Below, piece after piece: positions 40,501-53,764 of a stretch of DNA of 64,000 nucleotides (position 1 is its first letter; the number at the start of each line of letters is the position of its first letter). The notes under the pieces were generated by a model. That model was not told the DNA's origin. It saw only the letters and a program-made list of their open reading frames with translations, and made no database searches. The translations under genes were made by a program, and so were the position numbers. Where the stretch lies: positions 158,287,618 through 158,351,617 of the forward strand of contig OY997588.1 of NCBI GenBank assembly GCA_963921825.1, written 5' to 3'. The stretch is from Erodium maritimum. Lineage: Eukaryota; Streptophyta; Magnoliopsida; Geraniales; Geraniaceae.

Positions 40501-41770
40501 GTCCTAGATACACACCATGAGGCTCTCTTGGTGTCCGGGGCTCAAAATAACGCATTTAACTTTTGGCCCTTTTTTCACTTAAAGGGCTGTCGCCAACTAG
40601 AAAAAGCAATGTTGTTTCGCAATTTGTGCCCCTAAACGAACTCGAATTGGCCCCTCCTCCTGGCGACGGTCCTAGATACACACCATGGAGGTCCCTTGGT
40701 GTCTGGGGCTCAAAATAACGCATTTAGCTAGTGCCATTTTTTCACTTAAAGGCTTGTCGCCAACTCGAAAAAGCAAGGTTGTTTCGCAATTTGGGCATCT
40801 AATCTAACCCGAATTGATCCCTCCTCTTGGCTACGGTCCTAGATACACACCATGAGGCTCCCTTGGTGTCCGGGGCTCAAAATAACGTATTTAGCTTTTT
40901 GCCATTTTTTCACTTAAAGGCTTGTCGCCAACTCGAAAAATCAAGGTTGTTTCGCAATTTGGGCATCCAAACGAACCAGAATTGACCCTCCGTCCTGGCT
41001 ACGGTCCTAGATACACACCATGAGGCTCCCTTGGTGTCCGGGGCTCAAAATAACGCATTTAGGTTTTGGCCATTTTTTCACTTAAAGGCTTGTCGCCAAC
41101 TCGAAAAAGCAAGGTTGTTTCGCAATTTGTGCCCATAAACGAACTCGAATTGGCCCCTCCTCCTGGCTACGGACCTAGATACACACCATGGATCTCCCTT
41201 GGTGTCCGGGGCTTAAAATAACGCATTTAGCTTTTGGCCAATTTTTCACTTAAAGGCTTGTCGCCAACTCGAAAAGGCAAGGTTTGTTCGCAATTTGGGC
41301 ATCTAAACGAACCAGAATTGACCCTCCTTCCTGGCTACGGTCCTAGATACACACCATGAGGCTCCCTTGGTGTCCGGGGCTCAAAATAACGCATTTAACT
41401 TTGGCCATTTTTTCACTTAAAGGCTTGTCGCCAACTCGAAAAAGTAAGGTTGTTTCGCAATTGGGGCATCTAAACGAACCCGAATTGACCCCTCCTCCTG
41501 GCTACGGTCCTAGATACACACCATGGAGCTCCCTTGGTGTCCGGGGCTCAAAATTACGCATTTAGCTTTTGCCCATTTTTTCACTTAAACGCTTGTCGCC
41601 AACTCGAAAAGGCAAGGTTCTTTCGCAATTTGGGCCCCTAAACGAACTCGAATTGGCCACTCCTCTTGGCTATGGTCCTAGATACACAGCATGAGGCTCC
41701 CTTGTTGTCCGGGGCTCAAAATAACGCATTTATCTTTTGGCCATTTTTTCACTTAAAGGCTTGTCGGCTT
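31525..41770 (+). repeat. Higher-order repeat domain marked by a B/C hybrid monomer
   Basis: A distinctive monomer beginning GTCGGCTTCCTAAAATCG and containing AACTCTAATTCGCCGCTCC occurs at about 31,525, 33,035, 34,881, 35,553, 37,400, 38,072, 39,919 and 41,765. The spacings are 1,510, 1,846, 672, 1,847, 672, 1,847 and 1,846 bp. These correspond to 9, 11, 4, 11, 4, 11 and 11 monomers of 168 bp. Other variants (for example GGCGACGGTCC, GGCTACGGCCC and ATCTAACCCGAATTGATCC) keep a fixed position relative to it within the units where they occur. Confidence 0.9.
34500..40260 (+). repeat. Tandem repeat of a 2,519-bp (15-monomer) unit, about 2.3 copies
   Basis: Sequence at position x matches x + 2,519 over this interval. 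In all the blocks I compared line by line between 35,156-37,674 and 37,675-40,193 I saw no difference. Private variants such as CATAAATCTCC, AAAATAGCAA, GTCGCAAACTCG and AAAATAATTCATTT are shared. The match fades left of about 34,500 and right of about 40,260. Borders are approximate. Confidence 0.85.
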
Positions 41771-44700
41771 CCTAAAATCGCAATTTTTTTTGGCAATCTA
41801 GGCATGTAAACGAACTCTAATTCGCCGCTCCTCCTGGCTACGGTGCTAGATACACACCATGGAGGTCCCTTGGTGTCCGGGGCTCAAAATAACTCATTTA
41901 GCTATGGCCATTTTTTCACTTAAAGACTTGTCGCCAACTCGAAAAAGCAAGGTTGTTTCGCAATTTGGGCATCTAAACGAACCCGAATTGACCCCTCCTC
42001 CTGGCTACGGTCCTAGATACACACCATGAGGCTCCCCTTGTGTCCGGGGCTCAAAATAACGCATTTAGTTTTTGGCCATTTTTTCACTTAAAAGACTTGT
42101 CGCCAACTCGAAAAAGCAAGGTTGTTTCGCAATTTGTGCCCCTAAACGAACTCGAATTGGCCCCTCCTCCTGGCTACGGCCCTAGATACACACCATGGAG
42201 CTCCCTTGGTGTCCGGGGCTTAAAATAACGCATTTAGCTTTTGGCCATTTTTTCACTTAAAGGCTTGTCGCCAACTCGAAAAGGCAAGGTTTGTTCGCAA
42301 TTTGGGCATCTAAACGAACCCGAATCGGCCCCTCCTCCTGTCTACGGTCCTAGATACACACCATGAGGCTCTCTTGGTGTCCGGGGCTCAAAATAACGCA
42401 TTTAACTTTTGGCCCTTTTTTCACTTAACGGGTTGTCGCCAACTAGAAAAAGCAATGTTGTTTCGCAATTTGTGCCCCTAAACGAACTCGAATTGGCCCC
42501 TCCTCTTGGCTACGGTCCTAGATACACACCATGAGGCTCCCCTGGTGTCCGGGGCTCAAAATAACGTATTTAGCTTTTTGCCATTTTTTCACTTAAAGGA
42601 TTGTCGCCAACTCGAAAAATCAAGGTTGTTTCGCAATTTGGGCATCCAAACGAACCAGAATTGACCCTCCTTCCTGGCTACGGTCCTAGATACACACCAT
42701 GAGGCTCCCTTGGTGTCCGGGGCTCAAAATAACGCATTTAGCTTTTGGCCATTTTTTCACTTAATGCATTTAGCTTTAGGCCATTTTTTCCCATATAGGC
42801 TTGTCGGCCTCCCAAAATCGCAATTTTTTTGGGCAATCTAGCCATCTAAACGAACCCCAATTGGGCCCTCCTCCTGGCTACGGTCTTATATAGGCACGAT
42901 AGAGATCCTGTGATGTCTGGGGCTCAAAATAATGAATTTAGATTTAGGCCATTTTTTCCCATATAGGCTTGTTTGCCTCCCAAAATCGCATACTTTTTTT
43001 GGAATTTAGGCATGTAATAGAACCCCAATTGGCCACTCCGCCTGGCTACGGTCTTATATAGGCACGATAGAGATCCTGTAAGGTCCGAGACTCAAAATAA
43101 TGCATTTATCTTTAGGCCATTTTTTACCATATAGGCTTGTCGGCCTCCCTAAATCGCAATTTTTTGGGGCAATCTAGGCATGTAAACGAACCCCAATTGG
43201 CCCCTCTTCCTGGCTACGGTCTTATATAGGCATGATAGAGATACTGTGAGGTCTGGGGCTGAAAAAAATGTATTTAGCTTTAGGCCATTTTTTCCCATAT
43301 AGGCTTGTCGGCCTCCCAAAATCGCAATTTTTTGGGGCAATCTAGGCATGTAAACGAACCCCAATTGGCCCCTCCCCCTGTCTACGGTCTTATATAGGCA
43401 CGACAGAGATCCTGTGAGGTCCGAGGATCAAAATAATGGATTTAGCTTTAGGCCATTTTTTTTTTCCAAAAAGGACTTGGCGGCCTCCCAAAATCGAAAA
43501 ATTTTGTGGGCAATCTAGGCATGTAAACGAACACCAATTGGCCCCTCCTCCTGCCTACGGTCTTATATAGGCACGATATAGATCGTGTGAGGCCCGGGGC
43601 TCAGAATAATGCATTTAGCTTTAGGCCATTTTTTCCCAGATAGGCTTGTTGGCCTCCTAAAATCACAATTTTTTTGGGCAATCTAGGCATGTAAACGAAC
43701 TCTAATTCGCCGCTCCTCCTGGCTACGGTCTTGTATAGGCACGATAGAGATCCAGTGATGTCCAGGGATCAAAATAATGCATTTAGCTTTAGGCCATTTT
43801 TTCCCATATAGTCTTGTCGGCCTCCAAAAATCGCAAATTTGTTGGCCAATCTAGGCATGTAAACGAACCCCAATTGGCCCCTCCTCCTGGCTACGGTCTT
43901 ATAAAGGCATGATAGAGATGTTGTGAGGTCTGGGGCTCAAAACAATGCATTTAGCTTTAGGCCATTTTTTCCCATATATGCCTGTTGGCCTCCCGAAATC
44001 GCAATTTGTTTGGGCAATATAGGCATGTAAACGAACCCCAATTGGCCCCTCCTCCTGGCTACGGTCTTATATAGGCACGATAGAGATGTTGTGAGGCCAG
44101 GGGCTCAAAATAATGCATTTAGCTTTAGGCCATTTTTTCCCATATAGGCTTGTCGGCTTCCCAAAATCACAAATTGTTTGGGCAATGTAGGCATGTAAAC
44201 GAACCCCAATTGGCCCCTCCTCCTGGCTACGGTCTTATAAGGCACGATAGAGATCCTGTGAGGTCTGGGGCTCAAAATAATGCATTTATATTTAGGCCAT
44301 TTTTTCCCATATAGGCTTGTCGGCCTCATAAAATCGCAATGTTTTTAGGCAATCTAGGCATTTAAACGAACCCTAACTGGCCCCAACTCCTGTCTACGGT
44401 GTTATATAGGCACGATAGAGATCCTGTGAGGTCCGGGGCTCAAAATAATGCATTTAGCTTTAGGCCATTTTTTCCCATATAGGATTGTCGGCCTCCCAAA
44501 ATCGCATTTTTTTGGGCAATCTAGGCATGTAAACGAACCCCAAGTGGGCCCTCATCCTGGCTACGGTCTTATATAGCACGATAGAGATCCTGTGAGGTCC
44601 GGGGATCAAAACAATGCATTTAGCTTTAGGCCATTTTTTCCCATATAGGCTTGTCGGCCTCCAATAATCGCAATTTTTTGGGCAATCGAGGCATGTAAAC

Positions 44701-47700
44701 GAACCCCAATTGGCCCCTCTTCCTAGCTACGGTCTTATATAGCCACGATAGAGATCCTGTGAGGTCCGGGGCTCAAAATAATGTATTTAGCTTTAGGCCA
44801 TTTTTTCCCATATAGGCTTGTCGGCCTCCCAAAATCGCATTTTTTGGGCAATCTAGGCACGTAAATGAACCTCAATTGGCCCCTCTTCCTGGCTACGGTC
44901 TTATATAGGCACGATAGAGATCCTGTGAGGTCCGGGGCTCAAAATAATGCATTTATCTTTAGGCCATTTTTCCCATATAGGCTTGTCGCCTCCCTAAATC
45001 GCAATTTGTTTGGGCAATATAGGCAATTAAATGAACCCCAATTGGCCCCTCCTCCTGTGTACGGTCTTATATAGGCACAATAGAGATCCTGTAAGGTCCG
45101 GGGCTCAAAAATGCATTTAGCTTTAGGCCATTTTATCCCATATAGGCTTGTCGGCCTCCCAAAATCGCAATTTTTGGGCAATCTAGGCATGTAAACGAAC
45201 CTCAATTGGCCCCTCCTCCTGTCTACGTTCTTATGTAGGCACGATAGAGATCGTGTGAGGTCCGGGGCTCAAAATAATGCATTTATCTTTAGGACATTTT
45301 TCCCATATAGGCTTGTCGGCCTCCCTAAATCGCAATTTGTTTGGGCAATATAGGCAATTAAACGAACCCCAATTGGCCCCTCCTCCTGTCAACGGTCTTA
45401 TATAGGCACGATAGAGATCTTGTGAGGTCGGGGCTCAAAATAATGCATTTAGCTTTAGGCCATTTTTTCCCATATAGGCTTGTCGGCCACCCAAAATCAC
45501 AAATTTTTGGGCAATCTAGGCATGTAAACGAACCTCAATTGGCCCCTCCTCCTGGATACGGTCTTATATAGGCCCAATAGAGATCCTGTGAGGTCTGGGG
45601 CTCAAAAAATGCATTTAGCTTTAGGCCATTTTTTTCCCATATAGGCTTGTCGGCCTCCCAAAATCGCAATTTTTTAGGCAATCTAGGCATGTAAACGAAC
45701 CCCAATTGGCCCCTCCTCCTTTCTACGGTCTTATATAGGCCCGGTAGAGATCCTCTGAGGTCCGGGGCTCAAAATAATGCATTTAGCTTTAGGCCATTTT
45801 TCCCATATAGGCTTGTCGGCCTCCCTAAATCGCAATTTTTTGGGCAATCTAGGCAATTAAACGAACCCCAAGTGTGCCCTCATCCTGGCTACGGTCTTAT
45901 ATAGGCACGATAGAGATCCTGTGAGGTCCGGGGATCAAAATAATGCATTTAGCTTTAGGCCATTTTTTCCCATATAGGCTTGTCGGGCTCCCAAAATCGC
46001 AATTTTTTTGGGCAATCTAGGCATGTAAACGAACCCCAATTGGCCCCTCCTCCTGGCTACGGTCTTATATAGCCACGATAGAGATCTTGTGAGGTCCAGG
46101 GCTCAAAATAATGCATTTATCTTTAGGCCATTTTTTCCCAGATAGACTTGTCGGCCTCCTAAAATCGCATTTTTTTTGGCAATCTAGGCATGTAACCGAA
46201 CTCTAATTCACCGCTCCTCCTGGCTACGGTCTTATATAGGCACGATAGAGATCCTGTGAGGTCCGGGGATCAAAATAATGCATTTAGCTTTAGGCCATTT
46301 TTTCCCATATAGGCTTGTTGGCCTCCCAAAATAGCAATTTTTTTGGGCAATCTAGGCATGTAAACGAACCCCAATTGGCCCCTCCTCCTGTCAACGGTCT
46401 TTTATAGGGACGGTAGAGATCCTCTGAGGTCCGGGGCTCAAAATAATGGATTTAGCTTTAGGCCATTTTTTCCCATATAGTCTTGTCGGCCTCCCAAAAT
46501 CGCAAATTTTTGTGGGCAATCTAGGCATGTTAACGAACCCCAATTGGCCCCTCCTCCTGGCTACGGTCTTATATAGGCACGATAGAGATGTTGTGCGGTC
46601 CGGGGCTCAAAAAAATGCATTTAGCTTTAGGCCATTTTTTCCCATATAGGCTTGTTGGCCTCCCGAAATAGCAATTTGTTTGGGCAATCTAGGCATGTAA
46701 ACGAACCCCAATTGGCCCCTCTTCCTGGCTACGGTTTTATATAGGCACGATAGAGATCCAGCGAGGTCCGGGGCTCAAAATAATTCATTTAGCTTTAGGC
46801 CATTTTTTCCTATATAGGCTTGTCGGCCTCCCAAAATCGCAATTTTTTTGGGCAATCTAGGCATGTAAACGAACCCCAATTCGCCCCTCTTCCTGTCTAC
46901 GGTCTTATATAGGCACGATAGAGATCCTGTGAGGTCCGGGGCTCAAAAAAGTGCATTTAGATTTAGGCCAATTTTTCCCATATAGGCTTGTCGGCCTCCC
47001 ACAATCGCAATTTTTTGGGGCAATCTAGGCATGTAAACGAACCCCAATTGGCCCCTCCTCTTGGCTAATGTCTTATATAGGCACGATAGAGATCCTGTGA
47101 GGTCCGGGGCTCAAAATAATGCATTTAGCTTTAGGCCATTTTTTCCCATATAGGCTTGTCGGCCTCCCTAAATCGCAATTTTTTTGGGCAATATAGGCAA
47201 TTAAACGAACCCCAAGTGGGCCCTCATCCTGGCTACGGTCTTATATAAGCACCATAGAGATCCTGTGAGGTCCGGGGCTCAAAATAATGCATTTAGCTTT
47301 AGGCCATTTTTTCCCATATAGGCTTGTCGGCCTCCCAAAATCTCAATTTTTTGGGGTAATCTAGGCATGTAAACGAAACCCAATTGGCCCCTCCTCCTGG
47401 ATACGTTCTTATATAGGCACGACAGAGATCCTGTGAGGTCCGGGGCTCAAAATAATGGATTTAGCTTCAGGCCATTTTTTCCCATGTAGTCCTGTCAGCC
47501 TCCCAAAATCGCAATTTTTTGTGGGCAATCTAGGCATGTAAACGAACCCCAATTTGCCCCTCCTCCTGGATACGGTCTTATATTGGCACGATAGAGATCC
47601 TGTGAGGTCCGGGGCTCAAAATAATGCATTTAGCTTTAGGCCATTTTTTCCCAGATAGGCTTGTCGGCCTCCTAAAATCGCAATTTTTTTGGCAATCTAG

Positions 47701-47979
47701 GCATGTAAACGAACTCTAATTCGCCGCTCCTCCTGGATACGGTCTTGTATAGGCACGATAGAGATCAAGCGAGGTCCGGGGCTCAAAATAATTCATTTAG
47801 CTTTAGGCCATTTTTTCCTATATAGGCTTGTCGGCCTCCCAAAATCGCAATTTTTTTGGGCAATCTAGGCATGTAAACGAACCCCAATTGGCCCATCTTC
47901 CTGTCTACGGTCTTATATAGGCACGATAGAGATCCTGTGAGGTCCGGGGATCAAAATAGTGCATTTAGACTTAGGCCAA

Positions 47980-50900
47980 TTTTTCCCATATAGGCTTGTC
48001 GGCCTCCCAAAATCGCAATTTTTTTGGGCAATCTAGTCATGTAAACGAACCCCAATTGGCCCATCCTCCTGGCTAATGTCTTATATAGGCACGATAGAGA
48101 TCCTATGAGGTCCGGGGATCAAAATATCGAATTATCTTTAGGCCATTTTTTCCCAAATAGGCTTGTCGGCCTCCCAAAATCGCAAATTTTTGTGGGCAAT
48201 CTAGGCATGTAAATGAACCCTAATTGGCCCCTCCTTCTGGCTACGGTCTTATATAGGCACGATAGAGATCGTGTGAGGTCTGGGGCTCAAAATAATGCAT
48301 TTAGATTTAGGACATTTTTTCCCATATAGGCTTGTCGGCCTCCTAAAATCGCAATGTTTTTGGGCAATCTAGGCATTTAAACGAACCCCAACTGTCCCCA
48401 CCTCCTGGCTACGGTGTTATATAGGCACGATAGAGATCCTGTGAGGTCCGGGGCTCAAAATAATGCATTTAGCTTTAGGCCATTTTTTCCCATATAGGCT
48501 TGTCGGCCTCCCAAAATCGTAATTTTCTTGGGCAATCGAGGCATGTAAACGAACCCCAATTGGCCCCTCCTCCTGACTACGGTCTTATATAGGCACGATA
48601 GAGATCCTCTAAGGTCCGGGGCTCAAAATAATGAATTTAGCTTTACGCCATTTTTTCCCATATAGGCTTGTCGGCCTCCCAAAATCGCAAATTTTTGTGG
48701 GCAATCTAGGCATGTAAACAAACCCCAATTGGCACCACCTTCTGGCTACGGTCTTATATAGGCACGATAGATATCCTGTGCGGTCCGGGGCTCAAAATAA
48801 TGCATTTAGATTTAGGCGATTTTTTCCCATATAGGATTGTCGGCCTCCCAAAATCGCATATTTTTTCGGCAATCTAGGCATTTAAACGAACCCTAATTGG
48901 CCCCTCCTCCTGGCTACGGTTTTATATAGGCACGATAGAGATCCTGTGAGGTCCTGGGATCAAAATAATGAATTTAGGTTTAGGCCATTTTTTCCCATAT
49001 AGGCTTGTCGACCTCCCAAAATCGCATTTTTTTGGGCAATCGAGGCATGTAAGCGAACCTCAATTGGCCCCTCCTCCTGACTACGTTCTTATATAGGCAC
49101 GATAGAGATCCTGTAAGGCCGGGGGCTCAAAATAATGAATTTAGCTTTAGGCCATTTTTTCCCATATAGGCTTGTCGACCTCCCAAAATCCCCTTTTTTT
49201 TGGGCAATCTAGGCATGTAAATGAACCTCAATTGGTCCCTCTTCCTGGCTACGGTCTTATATAGGCCCGATAGAGATCCTGTGAGGTCCGGGGCTCAAAA
49301 TAATGCATTTATCTTTAGGACATTTTTCCCATATAGGCTTGTAGGCCTCCCTAAATCGCAATTTGTTTGGGCAATATAGGCAATTAAACGAACCCCAATT
49401 GGCCCCTCCTCCTGTCAACGGTCTTATATAGGCACGGTAGAGATCATGTGAGGTCCGGGGCTCAAAACAATGCATTTAGGTTAGGCCAATTTTTCCCATA
49501 TAGGCTTGTCGGCCTCCCAAAATCGCAATTTTTTTGGGCAATCTAGGCATGTAAACGAACCCCAATTGGCCCCTCCTCCTGGCTAATGTCTTATATAGGC
49601 ACGATAGAGATCCTATGAGGTCCGGGGATCAAAATATCGAATTATCTTTAGGCCATTTTTTCCCATATAGGCTTGTCGGCCTCCCAAAATCGCAAATTTT
49701 TGTGGGCAATCTAGGCATGTAAACGAACCCTAATTGGCCCCTCCTTCTGGCTACGGTCTTATATAGGCACGATAGAGATCGTGTGAGGTCTGGGGCTCAA
49801 AATAATTCATTTAGATTTAGGACATTTTTTCCCATATAGGCTTGTCGGCCTCCTAAAATCGCAATGTTTTTGGGCAATCTAGGCATTTAAACGAACCCCA
49901 ACTGTCCCCACCTCCTGGCTACGGTGTTATATAGGCACGATAGAGATCCTGTGAGGTCCGGGGCTCAAAATAATGCATTTAGCTTTAGGCCATTTTTTCC
50001 CATATAGGCTTGTCGGCCTCCCAAAATCGTAATTTTCTTGGGCAATCGAGGCATGTAAACGAACCCCAATTGGCCCCTCCTCCTGACTACGGTCTTATAT
50101 AGGCACGATAGAGATCCTGTAAGGTCCGGGGCTCAAAATAATGAATTTAGCTTTACGCCATTTTTTCCCATATAGGCTTGTCGGCCTCCCAAAATCGCAA
50201 ATTTTTGTGGGCAATCTAGGCATGTAAACAAACCCCAATTGGCACCACCTTCTGGCTACGGTCTTATATAGGCACGATAGATATCCTGTGCGGTCCGGGG
50301 CTCAAAATAATGCATTTAGATTTAGGCGATTTTTTCCCATATAGGATTGTCGGCCTCCCAAAATCGCATATTTTTTCGGCAATCTAGGCATTTAAACGAA
50401 CCCTAATTGGCCCCTCCTCCTGTCTACGGTTTTATATAGGCACGATAGAGATCCTGTGAGGTCCTGGGATCAAAATAATGAATTTATATTTAGGCCATTT
50501 TTTCCCATATAGGCTTGTCGACCTCCCAAAATCGCATTTTTTTTGGGCAATCGAGGCATGTAAGCGAACCTCAATTGGCCCCTCCTCCTGACTACGTTCT
50601 TATATAGGCACGATAGAGATCCTGTAAGGCCGGGGGCTCAAAATAATGAATTTAGCTTTAGGCCATTTTTTCCCATATAGGCTTGTCGGCCTCCCAAAAT
50701 CACTTTTTTTTTTGGCAATCTAGGCATGTAAATGAACCTCAATTGGTCCCTCTTCCTGGCTACGGTCTTATATAGGCCCGATAGAGATCCTGTGAGGTCC
50801 GGGGCTCAAAATAATGCATTTATCTTTAGGACATTTTTCCCATATAGGCTTGTAGGCCTCCCTAAATCGCAATTTGTTTGGGCAATATAGGCAATTAAAC

Positions 50901-51000
50901 GAACCCCAATTGGCCCCTCCTCCTGTCAACGGTCTTATATAGGCACGGTAGAGATCATGTGAGGTCCGGGGCTCAAAATAATGCATTTAGCTTTAGGCCA
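47980..51000 (+). repeat. Tandem duplication of a 1,511-bp (9-monomer) unit in block C2
   Basis: Private variants recur exactly 1,511 bp apart: GGCTAATGTC with CAAAATATCGAATTATC (48,071 and 49,582), AACTGTCCCCACC (48,391 and 49,902), GGCACCACCTTC (48,732 and 50,243) and GGCCCGATAGAG (49,264 and 50,775). A few single-base differences separate the copies. Outer borders are approximate. Confidence 0.85.
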
Positions 51001-52488
51001 TTTTTTCCCCTATAGGCTTGTCGGCTTACCTAATTCGCAATTTTTTTGGGCAATCTAGTCAATTAAACGAACCTCAAGTGGGCCCTCATCCTGGCTACGG
51101 TCTTATATAGGCACGATAGAGATCCTGTGAGGTCTGGGGCTCAAAATAATGCATTTAGCTTTAGGCCATTTTTTCCCATATAGGCTTGTCGGCCCCCTAA
51201 AATCGCAATTTTTTGGGGCAATCTAGGCATGTAAACGAACCCCAATTGCCCCCTGTTCCTGGCTACGGTTTTATATATGCACGATAGAGATCCTGTGAGG
51301 TCCGGGGATCAAAATAATGTATTTAGCTTTAGGCCATTTTATCCCATATAGGCTTGTCGGCCTCCCAAAATCGCAATTTTTGTTTGAAATCTAGGCATGT
51401 AATCGAACCCCAATTGGCCCCTCCTCTTGGATACGGTCTTATATAGGCACGGTAGAGATCCTGTGAGGTCCGGGGCTCAAAATAATGCATTTAGCTTTAG
51501 GCCATTTTTTCCCATATAAGCTTGCCGGCCTCCCAAAATCGTAATTTTTGTGGGCAATCTAGGCATGTAAACGAACCCCAAGTGAGCCCTCATCCTGGCT
51601 ACGGTCTTATATAGGAACGATAGAGATCCTGTGAGGTCCGGGGCTCAAAATAATGCATTTAGACTTAGGTCATTTTTTCCCATATAGGCTTGTCGGCCTC
51701 CCAAAATCGCAATTTGTTTGGGCAATCTAGGCATGTAAACGAACCCCAATTGGCCCCTCTTCCTGGCTACGGTTTTATATAGGCACGATAGAGATCCTGT
51801 GAGGTCCGGGGCTCAAAATAATGTATTTAGCTTTAGGCCATTTTTTCCCATATAGGCTTGTCGGCCTCCCAAAATCGCAATTTTTGTGGGCAATCTAGGC
51901 ATGTAAACGAACCACAATTGGCCCCTCCTCCTGGCTACGGTCTTATATAGGCACGATAGAGATCCTGTGAGGTCCGGGGCTCAAAATAATGCATTTAGAT
52001 TTACTCCATTTTTTCCCATATAGGCTTGTCGGCCTCCCAAAATCGCAATTTTTTTGGGCAATCTAGGCATGTAAACGAACCCTTATTGGCCCATCCTCCT
52101 GGCTACGGTCTTATATAGGCACGATACAGATCCTGTGAGGTCCGGGGCTCAAAATAATGCATTTAGCTTTAGACCATTTTTTCCCATTTAGGCTTGTCGG
52201 CCTCCCAAAATCGCAATTTTTTTGGGCAATCTAGGCATGTAAACGAACCCCAATTGGCCCCTCCTCCTGGCTACGGTCTTATATAGGCACGATAGAGATC
52301 TTGTGAGGTCTGGGGCTCAAAATAATGCATTTAGCTTTAGGCCATTTTTTTCCATATAGGCTTGTCGGCCTCTTGAAATCGCAATTTGTTTGGCCAATAT
52401 AGGCATGTAAACGAACCCCAATTGGCCCCTCCTCCTGGATACGGTCTTATATAGGCACGTCAGAGATCTTGTGAGGTCCGGGGCTCAA

Positions 52489-52493
52489 AATAA
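52489..52493 (+). repeat. Left target-site duplication of the copia element
   Basis: AATAA directly before the 5' LTR; the identical five bases follow the 3' LTR at 60953-60957. Joining them restores the satellite wording CTCAAAATAATGCATTT. Confidence 0.95.
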
Positions 52494-53653
52494 TGTTAGT
52501 CTTAGTGCCCGTAGTTCAATCCTAAATGTCCAAATGTATATATCATCGTTAGCAATAAAATTAAAGCGGCTTTATATTACTTATGTGTTGGAGTAATATA
52601 TCGATGTGTGCTCTGATCTATGCCCACCATGCGAATAGAACCATAGATCGAGATAGATCACACTCGATGGGTCCCTAGTCAACAAAGCTTTACTAGAAGC
52701 GACTAGTATGAAAGATGGCTCTTTATGGCTTACGTTCTGTTAGTCATTGGAATGGGATTCCGGAGTCTGATCATAGATATCATGTGGGACATGATATTGG
52801 ACGACCCGCCCTGAATATGTGCCATAGATTAAGTCATGAACATATTCAGTGTTGTATCTTGTCATGTATCCTTAGACCAAGGAGTCTTTGTGATCGTTAT
52901 GTAGTCAACAACTGAGTTTGACCTGAGCCTAACGTTGTCCGTAACAGGGCTTCCATAACGGCCATGATTGGCTTGGGGACGGGCTACATGAGTGACACGA
53001 AAGACGGCTAAGGGATTTATCCCTCATACTAAGGTATGGGAAAGATATCGGTTCTCGGCCACTTGATGAGAGTGACTGGAAGAATAGCATGGCCATGCAC
53101 ATGATACTGGGTATCATATCTTCAGTCATCTCACATATCAAGGAACGGTGATTGAGAATAATAAGGATGACGGCTCTATGCCTTATCTCAATCAGGATAT
53201 CGGAGATAAAAGGATAATGACAGGGACGACGGAAAGGTTAGAATCGACAGGGTCGATTCGTTATGTAGTGTCAGGCAATACTAAAGTCTCGTTAGTTGCC
53301 ACTTAAATAGGATCAAGTAAAATGGGATTTTACGTTGATCTATTGACATGCATAAACCTAAGGGTCACACCGGAGGATGAAACTCATTGACACATTTATG
53401 GAGAATGGCCAAAAGGGAGTTGTCTCGGGACATGACCAAAACTGGGTTTTGGGTCATGTGCCCGTAAGTGAATAGGACTTTACGGATCGAGACAAGGCTT
53501 GGAGTCTTGGGATTGATCGCGTCGGATAATGTTGGACATTTCCGGTATGGAAGGCATGGAGGCGATGAGCGAATCACGGGACCTCGTTGGATATGGTCAC
53601 GGGCCATGTTCCAAGAGGCCCATGAAAGGCCCATGCAACCAAGGCCCATGGAA

Positions 53654-53680
53654 CTAATTAATCAAGTCTTGATTAATTAG
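53654..53680. repeat. Perfect 13-bp-arm palindrome in the LTR
   Basis: CTAATTAATCAAG, a single T, then CTTGATTAATTAG. The same palindrome is at 60428-60454 in the 3' LTR. It lies about 80 bp upstream of the candidate TATA box. Confidence 0.9.
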
Positions 53681-53757
53681 TACTAAGTAAGCAAGACAAG
53701 GATTAAGGTGTTGGTGATTCACCACCTAACCCAATCTTGTCTTGCCATACTTTGTCC

Positions 53758-53764
53758 TATATAC
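53758..53764 (+). promoter_or_regulatory. Candidate TATA box of the 5' LTR
   Basis: TATATAC lies in the sequence TCCTATATACACC, a plausible core promoter about 430 bp before the LTR end. In the 3' LTR the same place reads CTATTTACACC, so one base of the box differs. Confidence 0.5.

Larger units (their letters stand above)
29466..42763 (+). repeat. Satellite block B2: family B monomers with higher-order structure
   Basis: About 79 monomers of 168 bp. From about 31.5 kb on, groups of monomers repeat as longer units (listed separately). The block ends at about 42,763, where CACTTAA runs directly into TGCATTTAGCTTTAGG of family C with loss of the intervening part of the monomer. This looks like an unequal-crossover or deletion junction. 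Confidence 0.95.
42764..52493 (+). repeat. Satellite block C2: family C monomers
   Basis: About 58 head-to-tail monomers of family C. Several copies carry the AACTCTAATTCGCCGCTCC variant (near 43,700 and 47,715; a close relative near 46,200) also found in the hybrid monomer of block B2. The block is cut at 52,493 by the retrotransposon and resumes at 60,953. Confidence 0.95.

Noticed and set aside
31799..42228. Recurrent 62-residue open frames beginning MSGAQNNAFSFW across the satellite
   Set aside because: 168 is divisible by three, so any stop-free frame in a monomer continues into the next. The frames follow the repeat, lack protein features and are broken by ordinary monomer variants.
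18985..52493. Regular repeats resembling a CRISPR array
   Set aside because: The repeating unit is the whole 168 bp without unique spacers, and the DNA is plant nuclear. It is a satellite.
42764..52493. TTATATAGG in each family C monomer as a repeated promoter
   Set aside because: TATA-like words are expected in AT-rich repeats and no other promoter element or transcript evidence is visible.
52715..53680. Open frames of 60-94 codons inside both LTRs
   Set aside because: Duplicated only because the LTR is duplicated. They have no domain and are not placed as in known LTR-encoded genes.
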